Assembly (NCBI RefSeq): GCF_000472665.1
Contig: NZ_AXAC01000026.1
Coordinates: forward strand, 1-64,000
DNA from: Acetobacterium malicum subsp. dehalogenans DSM 11527
GTDB lineage: Bacteria > Bacillota > Clostridia > Eubacteriales > Eubacteriaceae
Direction: 5' to 3'
DNA length: 64,000 nucleotides
The translations under genes and the position numbers were made by a program. This document shows positions 1 through 8,980 of the stretch, piece after piece. Every line of letters begins with the position of its first letter. Position 1 is the stretch's first letter. The notes beneath the pieces were generated by a model. The model worked only from the letters and a program-made list of their open reading frames with translations. It was not told where the DNA came from and ran no database searches.

Positions 1-156
1 ATCAAGACCAAGCCACAGGATGATGCTGTTTATCAGTTTCTCGATAAGAAACGTGCCCAAGGCAAGCCTTACTATGTTTACATGACCGCAGGCGCTAATA
101 AGTTTCTGCGTATCTACTATGGACGAGTAAAAGAATACCTGCTATCTCTTTCATAA
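1..156 (+). mobile_element. IS110-family transposase, C-terminal end (cut by window edge)
   Basis: Frame 1 reads straight from the first base to a TAA at 154-156, giving 51 residues. They include DAVYQFLDKKRAQGKPYYVY and KFLRIYYGRVKEYL. That is the C-terminal end typical of IS110/IS116/IS902 transposases (transposase_20 domain side), which recombine circular IS copies using a RuvC-like DEDD domain and a C-terminal serine. The catalytic part lies outside the window, so intactness cannot be judged. A hairpin terminator follows at 183-210. Family call is from recognition of the conserved tail only. Confidence 0.8.
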
Positions 157-182
157 CACTCACCACAAATATCCTTATCTTC

Positions 183-210
183 AGACCAACGATAGTTGCT
201 GGTCTTTTTG
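183..210 (+). terminator. Rho-independent terminator after the transposase end
   Basis: AGACCA at 183-188 pairs with TGGTCT at 200-205 around an 11-base loop and is followed by five T. It lies 27 bases past the transposase stop codon. Confidence 0.7.
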
Positions 211-354
211 TCGTGCTTCATTATCTTGAATATAACTTTTTACAAAACTTTCAATTTCCTATTGACTTTTTATTTGCAGGCTTTTATTCTGAAATCGCTT
301 GTGATATGATTTATTTAGTTAAGTTAAGTGTAATCATTAGAAAAGAGGAATACC

Positions 355-2340
355 ATGAGCCTGAAAATGAGCAACCTGCTGGACATTGAAAAATACCTGT
401 TGCTGGAACTGGTTTATTTTCATTTGCCGCCGCAATACAAAAATCGAATTACCCGGGAAACCCCGATAAAGCTGGATGAATACATCGATCTGGTGGAACA
501 ATGCGGCTATTCAATCTATCCTGGTTTTATCAGCCGTTCTGAGCATGGGTACCAATACAAAAAAAGACGGCAGGCTCATTTTAAACGGATTTACGCATCC
601 AGCGATAATCTGGGTGATGTGGTGATTACCGGCTATGTCAATGATAATTATGGTTCCTATGGCAATACTGCTGATAAGAATAAAACCAGCTTTGTGGGTA
701 TCGCCCTGGCAGACCGCGAAAATAACGGGGCGGTGATTTTCAGTGGCTGTGAACAGATGAATCCCACCAGCATTGTGTTGGACTGGGGCGGCTGTCTGAT
801 TGCTTCGCTGGGCGTCGTCACCGTTCACCATCACAAGGCCATCGCTTTTTACGACCACTACATGACCGGGATTCTGGGCGAACGGAATATTCTCGGGCAT
901 TCCAAGGGCGGCAATCTGGCCACTTACGTTTATATCAATCGCCTTGATGAAAATGCCAATGCCTATTGTGTCAATGCCCAGCCCTACTGCTGGTACACCA
1001 TGGATGAAACTCAGAAGGAAGCCTTAAAAACAGACCGCTTTGAGTATATTGTCCATGCCAATGATCCCACCCGAAAGGCCAGCTATGTGCCTTATATCAG
1101 CCGGACAGCTCCCCTTAACCGCTATGCAACCCGGCGTTTTATTGATATTCACGGCTTTGCCGAGGTGAATTTCGACGAATTCGGAAATCTGGAAGGCGCC
1201 CGGGTCATCCGTGAAACCGTCAGCCAGCTGAAATCCCGGTTTTTTAATGACTATGCGGCTGAAAAGCGGCTGACTCACGACGAATGCATGGCCCGCTTCC
1301 AGGAAAAACTAAATGAGATTACCTCGTTGCCGCGGCTGTTCAGCACCACCCTGGACGAGATCCTGCTGGTAACGGAAGCCCGGGCAGCCATTATCTGGTT
1401 CAAAGATGAAGATGACCGGGGCCCCTTTATATATCCGTTGATTATTAAGAGTCCCGGAGCGGAGGATCTCTATCAGCTGAAATTGCGGCCGGGCCAGGGG
1501 ATTGCTGCCCAATCTGTCTTTGAGGGATTACCACTATATATTAAGGATTCCCGCCAATATCGGTTGCCAGTTGGCAGTTTGAAACAGGCTATGGGTTTGA
1601 CCATCACCTCCGAAATTGCAGTGCCCCTGGGAATTGACGAAGCCGAAGTTTTCGGTGCCCTGGAACTGGTTAATAAACGGGGTGGCGTCTTTTCACTGGA
1701 AGATTTTGCCCTGGTCAATGACATGACCCTGACGATGCTGGAGCTCTTTAAAAAATCTGGCCAATCGCTGGATAATTACCGGGATTTTTCGCTGCTACAG
1801 ATCCGAAAAGGTGGTCAGCGGACTTTTGCAGTGGAAAAGAACGGCTTTACAGAAAAAGCCTTTGCATCCCCAGCTGAAAAGAACGCTTTTCTTAAAAAAA
1901 TATCGGGCCTGTCATTAGAACCCAATGAACGCCTGATTTTTAATCGGATCACCTTTACCAGGGATAAACAGGAACAGTTAAAACGGCTGCGCAAGCAGGA
2001 ATATGCGATTATTTTTGAAAATCCGCACCTGCGGCATGCCAAAACCCGGGTCAGTACGGTGTTGATTGCGCTGCTGCTTCAGCTCCGGGAGAACCGGGTA
2101 AATCTCAATACGGTGGCTAAAATGATGGGACTTCATAACAAACTTAAAACCCGGATCAACGATCTTACCGATGCTGAATACATCCGACTGGAATATGGCA
2201 TAGCCCGGATCCGGCGACCCAAGCTGGTTATCGTTAACAGCCTGCCCCAGGGAATCGATCTGGCGGTTTATCGGGTTTTATGCAATCGGCTGAAAAAAGA
2301 CTGTCAAAAGAAAGCTGTCACGGTGATAGTCTTAAATTGA
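355..2340 (+). CDS. DUF2974 (Mbeg1-like) alpha/beta hydrolase fused to GAF and a helix-turn-helix-like tail
   Basis: 661 residues; ATG preceded by AAGAGGAA. Residues about 1-290 match the DUF2974/Mbeg1-like alpha/beta-hydrolase family, with nucleophile-elbow motif GHSKGGN at 181-187 (Ser183). Residues about 310-465 look like a GAF domain, with a GQGIAAQSV segment and an EIAVPL core. The last 120 residues are basic and contain a helix-turn-helix-like stretch around NLNTVAKMMGLHNKLKTR. No signal peptide or membrane segment is seen, so it should be cytoplasmic. DUF2974 proteins usually end after the hydrolase domain, so the added sensor and possible DNA-binding parts are unusual. Substrate and ligand are unknown. 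The Yip1-like gene follows after 40 bases and may be co-transcribed. Hydrolase domain is confident; the GAF and tail assignments are by sequence look. Confidence 0.75.
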   Translation: MSLKMSNLLDIEKYLLLELVYFHLPPQYKNRITRETPIKLDEYIDLVEQCGYSIYPGFISRSEHGYQYKKRRQAHFKRIYASSDNLGDVVITGYVNDNYGSYGNTADKNKTSFVGIALADRENNGAVIFSGCEQMNPTSIVLDWGGCLIASLGVVTVHHHKAIAFYDHYMTGILGERNILGHSKGGNLATYVYINRLDENANAYCVNAQPYCWYTMDETQKEALKTDRFEYIVHANDPTRKASYVPYISRTAPLNRYATRRFIDIHGFAEVNFDEFGNLEGARVIRETVSQLKSRFFNDYAAEKRLTHDECMARFQEKLNEITSLPRLFSTTLDEILLVTEARAAIIWFKDEDDRGPFIYPLIIKSPGAEDLYQLKLRPGQGIAAQSVFEGLPLYIKDSRQYRLPVGSLKQAMGLTITSEIAVPLGIDEAEVFGALELVNKRGGVFSLEDFALVNDMTLTMLELFKKSGQSLDNYRDFSLLQIRKGGQRTFAVEKNGFTEKAFASPAEKNAFLKKISGLSLEPNERLIFNRITFTRDKQEQLKRLRKQEYAIIFENPHLRHAKTRVSTVLIALLLQLRENRVNLNTVAKMMGLHNKLKTRINDLTDAEYIRLEYGIARIRRPKLVIVNSLPQGIDLAVYRVLCNRLKKDCQKKAVTVIVLN

Positions 2341-2380
2341 TTGGGAAAACGGGATTTAATTCAAGTGAAGGGGAGCAGAA

Positions 2381-2977
2381 ATGAGAAATGCTGTTGATCT
2401 AATTATTCATCCAAAACGTTTTTTTGCGAATTCCAGAGAGCGGGAAATTTCGATCATTGCTCCGATTATTATTCTGATTATGATCGGGATTGTTGATGGG
2501 ATAGTGGTAGCCGGTCTGGTAAATCATACCACCATCTATGACAGGCTCAATCCAGATGCTCCGGTCATATCGGCCACCACGATGCTCTTTTCGATGCTAA
2601 TGGGCAGCTTTAGCGTTTACGCCCTGATTCTCATCCAGACCGTTGTATTTAATCTGATCATGAAAAAAATGGGCGGCACAGGAACCCGCAAGCAGGCTTT
2701 TTATATTCTCGGACTGGCCAGTTTTCCCGCCCTGGTGGAAGGCTTGATATTTTTGATTTTTCCCCAGACCATCGGCCTGTTCCAGTTTGAGAACCTTCAT
2801 TTTGTCTCCCTGCTGATCTACAATTTTCTCAATATTTTCAATATCTGGGGGATTTATTTGCTGATTGTCGGCTTTGCCAAGGTCTATGATGTTTCCTATA
2901 AAAAGGCGTCGGTTTTGTATTTGCAATTTTTAATCAAAATGATCCCACTGTTTATTATTTATCTTATTGCATCATAG
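2381..2977 (+). CDS. Yip1-domain membrane protein
   Basis: 198 residues with AAGGGGAG before ATG. The N-terminus NAVDLIIHPKRFFA is the amphipathic start seen in bacterial Yip1 (PF04893) proteins. It is followed by about five hydrophobic segments, at roughly residues 24-47, 68-90, 105-128, 140-165 and 172-196. These proteins are integral cytoplasmic-membrane proteins of unknown biochemical role in bacteria. It sits 40 bases after the DUF2974-GAF gene and 65 bases before the HAD gene, consistent with a loose operon. Confidence 0.75.
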   Translation: MRNAVDLIIHPKRFFANSREREISIIAPIIILIMIGIVDGIVVAGLVNHTTIYDRLNPDAPVISATTMLFSMLMGSFSVYALILIQTVVFNLIMKKMGGTGTRKQAFYILGLASFPALVEGLIFLIFPQTIGLFQFENLHFVSLLIYNFLNIFNIWGIYLLIVGFAKVYDVSYKKASVLYLQFLIKMIPLFIIYLIAS

Positions 2978-3042
2978 GGTCATAAATCGATGTTTACGGC
3001 AATCACAAAAAAGAAATAAGAAGCGAAATAGCGAGGTAGACA

Positions 3043-3513
3043 ATGATAAACCTACAAATACCCGGTCACGAGCCCATCACGGTGGCGCATGTGACCTTTG
3101 ATTATAACGGTACCCTGGCGGTGGATGGTTATCTGGTAGCAGGGCTGAAAGAACGGCTGGTCGCTTTGGCGAAGTTGGTGGAGGTGCATATTCTCACCGC
3201 CGATACCTTTGGGCTGGTCCGGGCGCAATGTCAGGGTCTGCCGGTGACGATTGAGATTTTTGCCAAGGATAATATTTCCCAAAAGAAAAAAGCCTTTGTC
3301 GAGGCGCTAGGCGGTGCGACTAACATTGCCATCGGCAACGGTAACAATGACCGGGAAATGTTTGCCGAAAGTCGGCTGGCGATTGTGGTGATGGGCACAG
3401 AAGGCTGCTGCGTGCCGTCGCTGCTGGCTGCGGATATTGTCGTCAACAGCCCGCTGGATGCTCTGGATTTGCTGCTAAACACCGATCGGCTGGTCGCTAC
3501 TCTGCGAACCTGA
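3043..3513 (+). CDS. HAD-family hydrolase (soluble P-type-ATPase-like)
   Basis: 156 residues; RBS AGCGAGGT before ATG. HAD motif I is DYNGTLA with nucleophile Asp at about 20. Motif II is the LTADT segment, and motif IV is GNGNNDREMF near residue 100, as in the P domain of P-type ATPases. There is no room for a large cap, so this is the small soluble HAD type often annotated as 'soluble P-type ATPase'. It should act as a Mg-dependent phosphatase in the cytoplasm; substrate unknown. A truncated peptidase gene begins 11 bases downstream. Confidence 0.8.
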   Translation: MINLQIPGHEPITVAHVTFDYNGTLAVDGYLVAGLKERLVALAKLVEVHILTADTFGLVRAQCQGLPVTIEIFAKDNISQKKKAFVEALGGATNIAIGNGNNDREMFAESRLAIVVMGTEGCCVPSLLAADIVVNSPLDALDLLLNTDRLVATLRT

Positions 3514-3524
3514 AAATTGACTGG

Positions 3525-4055
3525 ATGAGTGATAAAATCGTTAACTTCAAGCAGAATAGGGTAAAGTGTAGACTAGGACTATTAATAACTGCGAAGCTCG
3601 CGGCACTAAATTATATTTCAAATCTGCCCGAAACGATGCAGAAGATCATTGTTGCAGCCGAAAAAAGTCAGGAATTTGGCGCCGACTACGAGATGGCCAC
3701 TGGCGCTTATTACGGTAAATACCTCTGTCGCCTGGATCCCTGGCCAGATAGTGTAATGGCGTCATTTAGTAAACTGAATATGGATGTTTACTTAACCATG
3801 TGGGGCCCCAGCGAGTTCACGGTCAACGGCAAGCTCAAGCACTTTGATCTGATGTCCCGGCTCCCTGAAATTCCGGTGCCGGTACTTTTGACCTGTGGCG
3901 ACAATGATGAAGCCGGAGTCAAAATGGTCAAGGATTTTCAAATGGCCTTTCCCCATGGCTCGATGGCAGTGATCCCCGGCGCGTCCCATCTCCATCATAT
4001 TGAACAGCCGCTTATTTATAAAACCATTGTCAGTGAGTTTTTAAAAGATAAGTAG
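3525..4055 (+). pseudogene. Truncated proline iminopeptidase-like alpha/beta hydrolase
   Basis: The open frame has 176 residues. Only the part from about NLPETMQ (near 3623) onward is homologous to proline iminopeptidases, including YYGKYLCRLDPWPDS and YLTMWGPSEF. The acid (CGDND) and the histidine (GASHLHHIE) of the catalytic triad are present. The N-terminal half with the nucleophile (GGSWG-type elbow) is absent, so the product cannot be an active hydrolase of this family. The first 30 residues have no family similarity. They include the translated short repeat at 3591-3615 that recurs at 7467-7490, which marks the broken end. Most likely a 5'-deleted remnant. Confidence 0.8.
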
Positions 4056-4156
4056 CGCCTTGTAATTATGCAAGTGAAGCAGGGCCATTCACTGCTTAAA
4101 AAAATGTTGACGGTTTCATTCTCACTGTGCTATGATCTAGGCAATGAGGAGATAAA

Positions 4157-4711
4157 ATGAGTTGGATTGATTTTTCAGAATTTCAGGTTATTCCTTCCAT
4201 ACGCAGGCTAAATGATCTGGAAATTGCCCTAAACAGCGATGCGCAGGTGATTTTGCTGACCGAAGCCCATATTGCCAATCTGCAGGAACTGGTCAAACTG
4301 GTTCACACTAAAGATAAAAAGGCACTGGTCAATCTGGAGCTGCTGGGCGGTTTTGGAAAAGACCATGTCGGGATGAAACTATTAAAAAACTATTACCATG
4401 TCGATGGGGTCATGTCAACCGACAGCGGCAAGCTGGGGATGGCAAAACAATGTGGCCTGGTAACCTTTCAGCGATTTTTTCTTCATGATTCGCGCTCTTT
4501 TGAGACCGCTCTTAAAATTATTGACTGTTCCCGGGTTGACGGCGCCGAGCTGTTGCCAGCGATTATGGCCCTGGATTGTTATCAAACACTGACGGCGGTG
4601 GCAAAAATTCCCTTATTGGCCGGCGGCTTTATCCGCGACCGGGAGATGATGGACAAGATCAAAGACTGCGGCTTTAAAGGCTTGACGGTCAGCGACAAAT
4701 CGCTGTGGTAG
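4157..4711 (+). CDS. glpP: GlpP-type glycerol-3-phosphate-responsive antiterminator
   Basis: 184 residues, the usual length for GlpP; RBS GAGGAG before ATG. It is a TIM-barrel RNA-binding regulator. Family signatures include VILLTEAHIANL, a LELLGGFGKD segment, GVMSTDSGKLGMAK, DGAELLPAIM and the C-terminal GGFIRD...GLTVSDKSLW. In Bacillus, GlpP bound to glycerol-3-phosphate binds the leader of glpD mRNA and prevents termination. Here a perfect terminator hairpin lies right after the gene, at 4768-4822 and before the kinase operon, which is the expected target. The following operon has no classical glycerol kinase or facilitator, so the effector may be another polyol phosphate (inference). Confidence 0.88.
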   Translation: MSWIDFSEFQVIPSIRRLNDLEIALNSDAQVILLTEAHIANLQELVKLVHTKDKKALVNLELLGGFGKDHVGMKLLKNYYHVDGVMSTDSGKLGMAKQCGLVTFQRFFLHDSRSFETALKIIDCSRVDGAELLPAIMALDCYQTLTAVAKIPLLAGGFIRDREMMDKIKDCGFKGLTVSDKSLW

Positions 4712-4767
4712 TATGGCGATGAATTTATAATAAAACAAAATAGAATGTGCCGGATGGTAATTGTGTG

Positions 4768-4822
4768 AGTCCTGCTTAATAAATGTGATGATATGTCGCA
4801 TTTATTAAGCAGGACTTTTTTT
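4768..4822 (+). promoter_or_regulatory. Leader terminator hairpin, probable GlpP antitermination target
   Basis: A perfect 18-bp stem: AGTCCTGCTTAATAAATG at 4768-4785 pairs with 4799-4816 around a 13-base loop, then a run of T. It lies between glpP and the kinase gene, 134 bases before the kinase ATG. A strong terminator in a leader next to an antiterminator gene is the arrangement known for GlpP and glpD. Control by GlpP is inferred from position. Confidence 0.75.
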
Positions 4823-4955
4823 CGTGAGAAATGGGGGTATTCAGGAAGGTAAACGAAGCGTATCATCATCCTATTGTCGAGGGGCGACCTATACGCCCGG
4901 AAATGTTGAACAAAAAATCGTTTGAAATTCAAAAAATAAATTGGAGGTTACAAAA

Positions 4956-6455
4956 ATGGGAAAATATTTATTGGGTCTGGACAATGGTGGCACCATGATT
5001 AAGGCCGCACTGTATGATTTAAAAGGTAATGAGGTCGCTATTTCCAGTTCCAAAACAGCGATGTATCAGCCGCAACCGGGCTTCACCGAGCGTAACGTCG
5101 AAGAAATGTGGCAGGCCAATGTCAAAGCCATCAAAGGAGTGATCGCCAAAGCCGGCATCGACGGCAGCGAGATCATCGGGCTTGCCGCCACCGGACATGG
5201 CAACGGCCTCTATCTGGTCCGGGCCGATGGCACTCAGACCACCAACGGGATGATCTCCACCGATGTCCGGGGCCGGGAATACGTCATCAAATGGCAGAAC
5301 GACGGCACCCACGACAAGATCTTACCGAAAACGATGCAGAGTGTGTTTGCCGGGCAGCCGACCACCCTGTTGCGCTGGTTTATGGATCATCAACCCGCGG
5401 TGCTGGAAGAAACCCGCTGGATCTTTATGTGCAAGGACTACATCCGTTTCCGCTTAACCGGGGAAGCCTATGGCGAAATTGCTGATATGTCCGGCTCCAG
5501 TTTGATGAATGTTAGGGATGTCAAATACGATCGCGAGCTGCTGGTCGATATGGGGCTGGAAAGCATTTATGATAAACTGCCGCCGCTGCGTTATTCCGGT
5601 GAAGTCTGCGGTACCGTCACCAAAGCAGTAGCTGAACTGACCGGTCTGGCCGAAGGCACTCCGGTGGCCGGGGGCTGTATGGATATTCATGCTTCGGCAA
5701 TGGCGGTGGGGATCACTGACGAAGAAAAGATGTGCGTGGTGGCTGGTACCTGGAGCATCAACGAATATATCAGCAAGCAGCCGGTGGTGGACAAGGATCT
5801 GTTTATGACCTCCATTTATCCGATTCCCGGCTATTGGATGATCCTCGAAGGGAGCCCGACCTCGGCCAGCAATCTGGAATGGTTTTTAACCGAAATCCTC
5901 CGGGACATTGACCTGAAAGAGCAGGACGTCTATGAGTATTCCAACAACTGTGTCAACTGTGTCGCCGATGAAGATTGCGGCGTGGTCTTCCTGCCGTTTC
6001 TCTATGCCAGCAATGTCAACATCAACGCCAAAGCCTGTTTTGTCGGGCTGTCCAGCTATCACAACCGCGATAATATGCTGCGAGCCGTTTATGAAGGGAT
6101 TGTTTTCAGCCACAAATATCATATTGAAAAGTTATTAAAATATCGGAAGGCCCCCAAAAGCATCCGGATTGCTGGCGGGGTGGCCAAGTCCCGGGTTTGG
6201 GTACAGATGTTTGCCGATATTCTGCAGGTGCCCATCGAAGTCACCGAATGCACCGAACTGGGGGCGCTGGGTGCGGCCATCTGTGCCGGGGTCGCCACTG
6301 GCGCCTACGAAAGCTTCAAGGCGGCTTCGGACGTGATGGTGGAAATCGCCTTTACCGCGGTGCCCAACCCTGATAAGCGGGCCATGTACGAAAAGAAGTA
6401 CAACCGCTACCTGAAGGTCATCAATGCCCTGGATGGGATCTGGGACGAGTATTAA
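4956..6455 (+). CDS. FGGY-family carbohydrate kinase, L-xylulokinase (LyxK)-like
   Basis: 499 residues from the ATG at 4956, which has GGAGG nine bases upstream; an upstream in-frame TTG at 4941 overlaps that site and is not the start. The N-terminal phosphate-binding motif is GLDNGGTMIK. The QPGFTERNVEEMW segment, SPTSASNLEWFL, and the C-terminal IRIAGGVAKSRVWVQM and TELGALGAAI motifs are those of FGGY kinases. The pattern resembles E. coli LyxK more than GlpK, which starts ALDQGTT. It should phosphorylate a pentulose or polyol with ATP. It is first in a six-gene operon with a dehydrogenase, GlpA/B-like flavoproteins and a class II aldolase. Exact substrate unknown. Confidence 0.82.
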   Translation: MGKYLLGLDNGGTMIKAALYDLKGNEVAISSSKTAMYQPQPGFTERNVEEMWQANVKAIKGVIAKAGIDGSEIIGLAATGHGNGLYLVRADGTQTTNGMISTDVRGREYVIKWQNDGTHDKILPKTMQSVFAGQPTTLLRWFMDHQPAVLEETRWIFMCKDYIRFRLTGEAYGEIADMSGSSLMNVRDVKYDRELLVDMGLESIYDKLPPLRYSGEVCGTVTKAVAELTGLAEGTPVAGGCMDIHASAMAVGITDEEKMCVVAGTWSINEYISKQPVVDKDLFMTSIYPIPGYWMILEGSPTSASNLEWFLTEILRDIDLKEQDVYEYSNNCVNCVADEDCGVVFLPFLYASNVNINAKACFVGLSSYHNRDNMLRAVYEGIVFSHKYHIEKLLKYRKAPKSIRIAGGVAKSRVWVQMFADILQVPIEVTECTELGALGAAICAGVATGAYESFKAASDVMVEIAFTAVPNPDKRAMYEKKYNRYLKVINALDGIWDEY

Positions 6456-6514
6456 GATCAGTTCAGCTGAGCTTTGATGTCGATATGTAACTAAAAGATA
6501 CAACGACGAAAACA

Positions 6515-6617
6515 GGTACCGACCAATTGTTAATCTGTTGTTTGCTGCGGGATCGGACAGGTTTATCAACCTGTTCGCCCCGATGCAAACAACATGATGT
6601 AACAATTGTCGGTACGG
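6515..6617. repeat. Palindromic intergenic element, copy E1 (complete)
   Basis: About 100 bases. It starts GGTACCGACCAATTGTTAAT and ends with the near inverse, CAACATGATGTAACAATTGT then CGGTACGG. The centre, around GGATCGGACAGGTT-TATC-AACCTGTTCGCCCCGAT, also pairs, so the whole element can fold into one long hairpin. Related copies are at 17171-17361 (complete, longer centre), 21297-21352 (left part) and 11584-11610 (end only). Here it lies between the kinase stop and the SDR start. Confidence 0.8.
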
Positions 6618-6701
6618 TTCGTTGCTTTGTTTTAAGAATTATTCAAATATTATCAAAGCAAGTTACTGATTTGCACGGCTGAGTGAAGATAGGAGATTAA
6701 A

Positions 6702-7460
6702 ATGGATTTGAAACTTAACGGAAAAAACGCGATCATCACCGGGGGTTCTCGGGGGGTGGGCCGGGCGATTGCCCTGGGCTTGGCGGCGGAAGGGGTTAAT
6801 GTGGTAGTCACAGCCCGAAAATCGTCGAAAGAACTATTGGAAGTGGTGGAAGAAGCCAAATCGATGGGGGTAAAAGCCTATCCTTTGGGGGCGAATATGA
6901 ATAATGCCGATGATGTCCAGGTGATGATGAAGGAGGCCGAAGCGCTGTTGGGTGATCTGGATATTCTGATCAACAACGCCGGGATCTGGCTGACCGGCTG
7001 GATTCAGGATATTCCCTTATCAGATTGGGAAGAGACCATGGATGTGAATCTGACGGCGCCCTTTCTGACCTCCCAGTATTTTGCCAAAGTCAATCTGGCC
7101 AAGCAGCGGCCGGGGCGAATCATCAATATTAATTCCCAGGCGGCCTTTAACGGTTCCACCACCGGTCATGCTCACTACGCTGCCAGTAAAGCCGGGATGG
7201 TGGCCCTGACCATTTCGATGGCTCGGGAACTGTCATCCCAAGGGATCACCGTTAACGGCATCGCCCTGGGGGTGGTCGACACCGACATGATCCGGGACAA
7301 CATCGCCGCCAACCCCGGTTATTACGAAAGCCGGATTCCCATCGGTCGGGTGGCTCAGCCAGAAGACATCGCCAACATCGTCGTCTTTATGGCCTCCGAA
7401 CCGGCGTCTTACCTCACTGGTACCACCATTGACGCCACCGGTGGAATGCTGATGCGTTAA
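6702..7460 (+). CDS. Short-chain dehydrogenase/reductase (SDR)
   Basis: 252 residues, classical SDR length. It has the cofactor motif TGGSRGVG at 13-20, NNAG in the middle, a catalytic Ser in INSQAAFNG and YAASK near residue 158. The cytoplasmic product oxidises an alcohol or reduces a ketone with NAD(P). It lies between the kinase and the flavoprotein genes, so it probably acts on the polyol/ketose that enters this operon's pathway, or on a product of the aldolase. Substrate cannot be read from the sequence. Confidence 0.88.
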   Translation: MDLKLNGKNAIITGGSRGVGRAIALGLAAEGVNVVVTARKSSKELLEVVEEAKSMGVKAYPLGANMNNADDVQVMMKEAEALLGDLDILINNAGIWLTGWIQDIPLSDWEETMDVNLTAPFLTSQYFAKVNLAKQRPGRIININSQAAFNGSTTGHAHYAASKAGMVALTISMARELSSQGITVNGIALGVVDTDMIRDNIAANPGYYESRIPIGRVAQPEDIANIVVFMASEPASYLTGTTIDATGGMLMR

Positions 7461-7466
7461 CCAGTA

Positions 7467-7490
7467 GCGAAGCTCGCGGCACTTAATTAC
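7467..7490. repeat. Short intergenic repeat, also at 3591-3615
   Basis: GCGAAGCTCGCGGCACT followed by TAATTA here and AAATTA at 3591-3615. It includes a GCGA/TCGC inverted repeat. One copy is between operon genes; the other is fused to the broken end of the truncated hydrolase. Confidence 0.6.
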
Positions 7491-7522
7491 CCCATGCACA
7501 CCATTTACGAGAGGAAAATAAA

Positions 7523-8980
7523 ATGAATCATTACGACATCATCATCATTGGCGGCGGTATTACCGGTACGGCCATTGCCCGTGAATGTTCAAAATATCAA
7601 TTGACGACGGCCCTGTTGGAGCGGGGCACCGATATCGGGATCGGGGCCACCAAAGGAAACGGGGGGGTGGTTCACCCGGGTTATGATCCCACCCCCGGCA
7701 GCTTGAAAGCCAAGATCAATGTCCGGGGCGCCAACCGTTATCCGCAACTGGCCAGGGACCTGAACTTCGGCATTATCAATCCGGGGATCTTCGTGATCGG
7801 CTTTAGTGATGCCGATGAAGCGGTGTTAAAACAGAAGTTGGAGTATGGGATCAAAAACGGTGTTCGGGATCTGGCCATCATTGATGCCGGGCAGATGCGC
7901 AACCGCGAGCCCCATCTGGCCACCGCCGCCAGACATGCGCTCTATGCTCCCACGGCTACCGTGGTTGATCCCTTCGAGGTGGCCATCGCCTTTGCTGAAA
8001 ATGCCAAAGCCAACGGCGTCGATATTCTGACCAGTCAGCCGGTCACCGCCATTGAAAAAAGAGCCGACGGTAGTTTTCTGCTGAACACTCCCGAACAGCA
8101 ATTTTCCTGTTCTTATATTGTCAACGCCGCCGGCAATCATGCCGATGAGGTGGCCAGGCTGGTCGGGATTGCCGAATACCAGATGAAACCGCGCCATGGC
8201 GATCTGCTGGTGTTGGATAAGGACATGGTCAATAAGCCCCAAACGGTGATGTTTCCCTGTCCCGGACCGGACACCAAGGGGATTGCCTGCATTCCCACGG
8301 TTCATGGCAATACCATCGTCGGATCTACGGCGACGATGATGGATGACAAGGAAGCCGTCAACAATTATGCGCCGGGGATTCAGGCTCTGATCGACGGGGT
8401 CCATAAGATTTTACCGGAACTCGACGCCGGTAAGATCATCCGTACCTTTGCCGGGTTGCGGCCGGTGGTGCTGGACAACAACAATGACTTTTACATTGCC
8501 GAATCCCAGACGGTCAAAGGCTTTATTCACGCTGCCGGGATTCAGTCCCCGGGGGTCGCCTCGGCCCCGGCGATTGCCGAACAGGTCCGGGATCTGCTGG
8601 ATAATGCCGGACTGAAAATGGTGCCTAAATCAGATTATAATCCGTACCGGGAGAAGCCGACCGATTTTGATGCGTTATCGATTGCCGAACAGGATGCGCT
8701 GATCAAGCACAATCCCGCCTACGGCCGGATTGTCTGCCGCTGTGAAACGGTTACTGAAGGCGAAATCATCGATGCCATCCACGGGGCGATCCCGGCCCGC
8801 ACCCTGGACGCGATTAAACGTCGCACCCGGGCCGGGATGGGACGCTGTCAGAGCGGCTTCTGCCAGTACAAGGTCATTGCCATTTTGAGCCGGGAGCTGG
8901 GGCTGCCGGTTTCTGATATCTATCTGGAAGACCGGGGCTCCCAACTACTCTGCGAAGCGGTCAAGGGAGGTGTGAAATGA
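7523..8980 (+). CDS. GlpA/GlpO-like FAD dehydrogenase with C-terminal BFD-type [2Fe-2S] domain
   Basis: 485 residues; RBS GAGAGGA before ATG. The DAO-fold FAD motif IIGGGITGTAIARE is at 6-19, followed by the GlpA-like GATKGNGGVVHPGY segment. The C-terminal 90 residues are a BFD/fer2 domain with cysteines in CRCETVTEGEI and MGRCQSGFCQ. This matches anaerobic glycerol-3-phosphate dehydrogenase-type proteins of clostridia, which oxidise a polyol phosphate. Its last four bases overlap the next gene (ATGA), implying translational coupling with the partner flavoprotein. In this operon the substrate is likely the phosphorylated polyol made by the FGGY kinase (inference). Confidence 0.85.
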   Translation: MNHYDIIIIGGGITGTAIARECSKYQLTTALLERGTDIGIGATKGNGGVVHPGYDPTPGSLKAKINVRGANRYPQLARDLNFGIINPGIFVIGFSDADEAVLKQKLEYGIKNGVRDLAIIDAGQMRNREPHLATAARHALYAPTATVVDPFEVAIAFAENAKANGVDILTSQPVTAIEKRADGSFLLNTPEQQFSCSYIVNAAGNHADEVARLVGIAEYQMKPRHGDLLVLDKDMVNKPQTVMFPCPGPDTKGIACIPTVHGNTIVGSTATMMDDKEAVNNYAPGIQALIDGVHKILPELDAGKIIRTFAGLRPVVLDNNNDFYIAESQTVKGFIHAAGIQSPGVASAPAIAEQVRDLLDNAGLKMVPKSDYNPYREKPTDFDALSIAEQDALIKHNPAYGRIVCRCETVTEGEIIDAIHGAIPARTLDAIKRRTRAGMGRCQSGFCQYKVIAILSRELGLPVSDIYLEDRGSQLLCEAVKGGVK

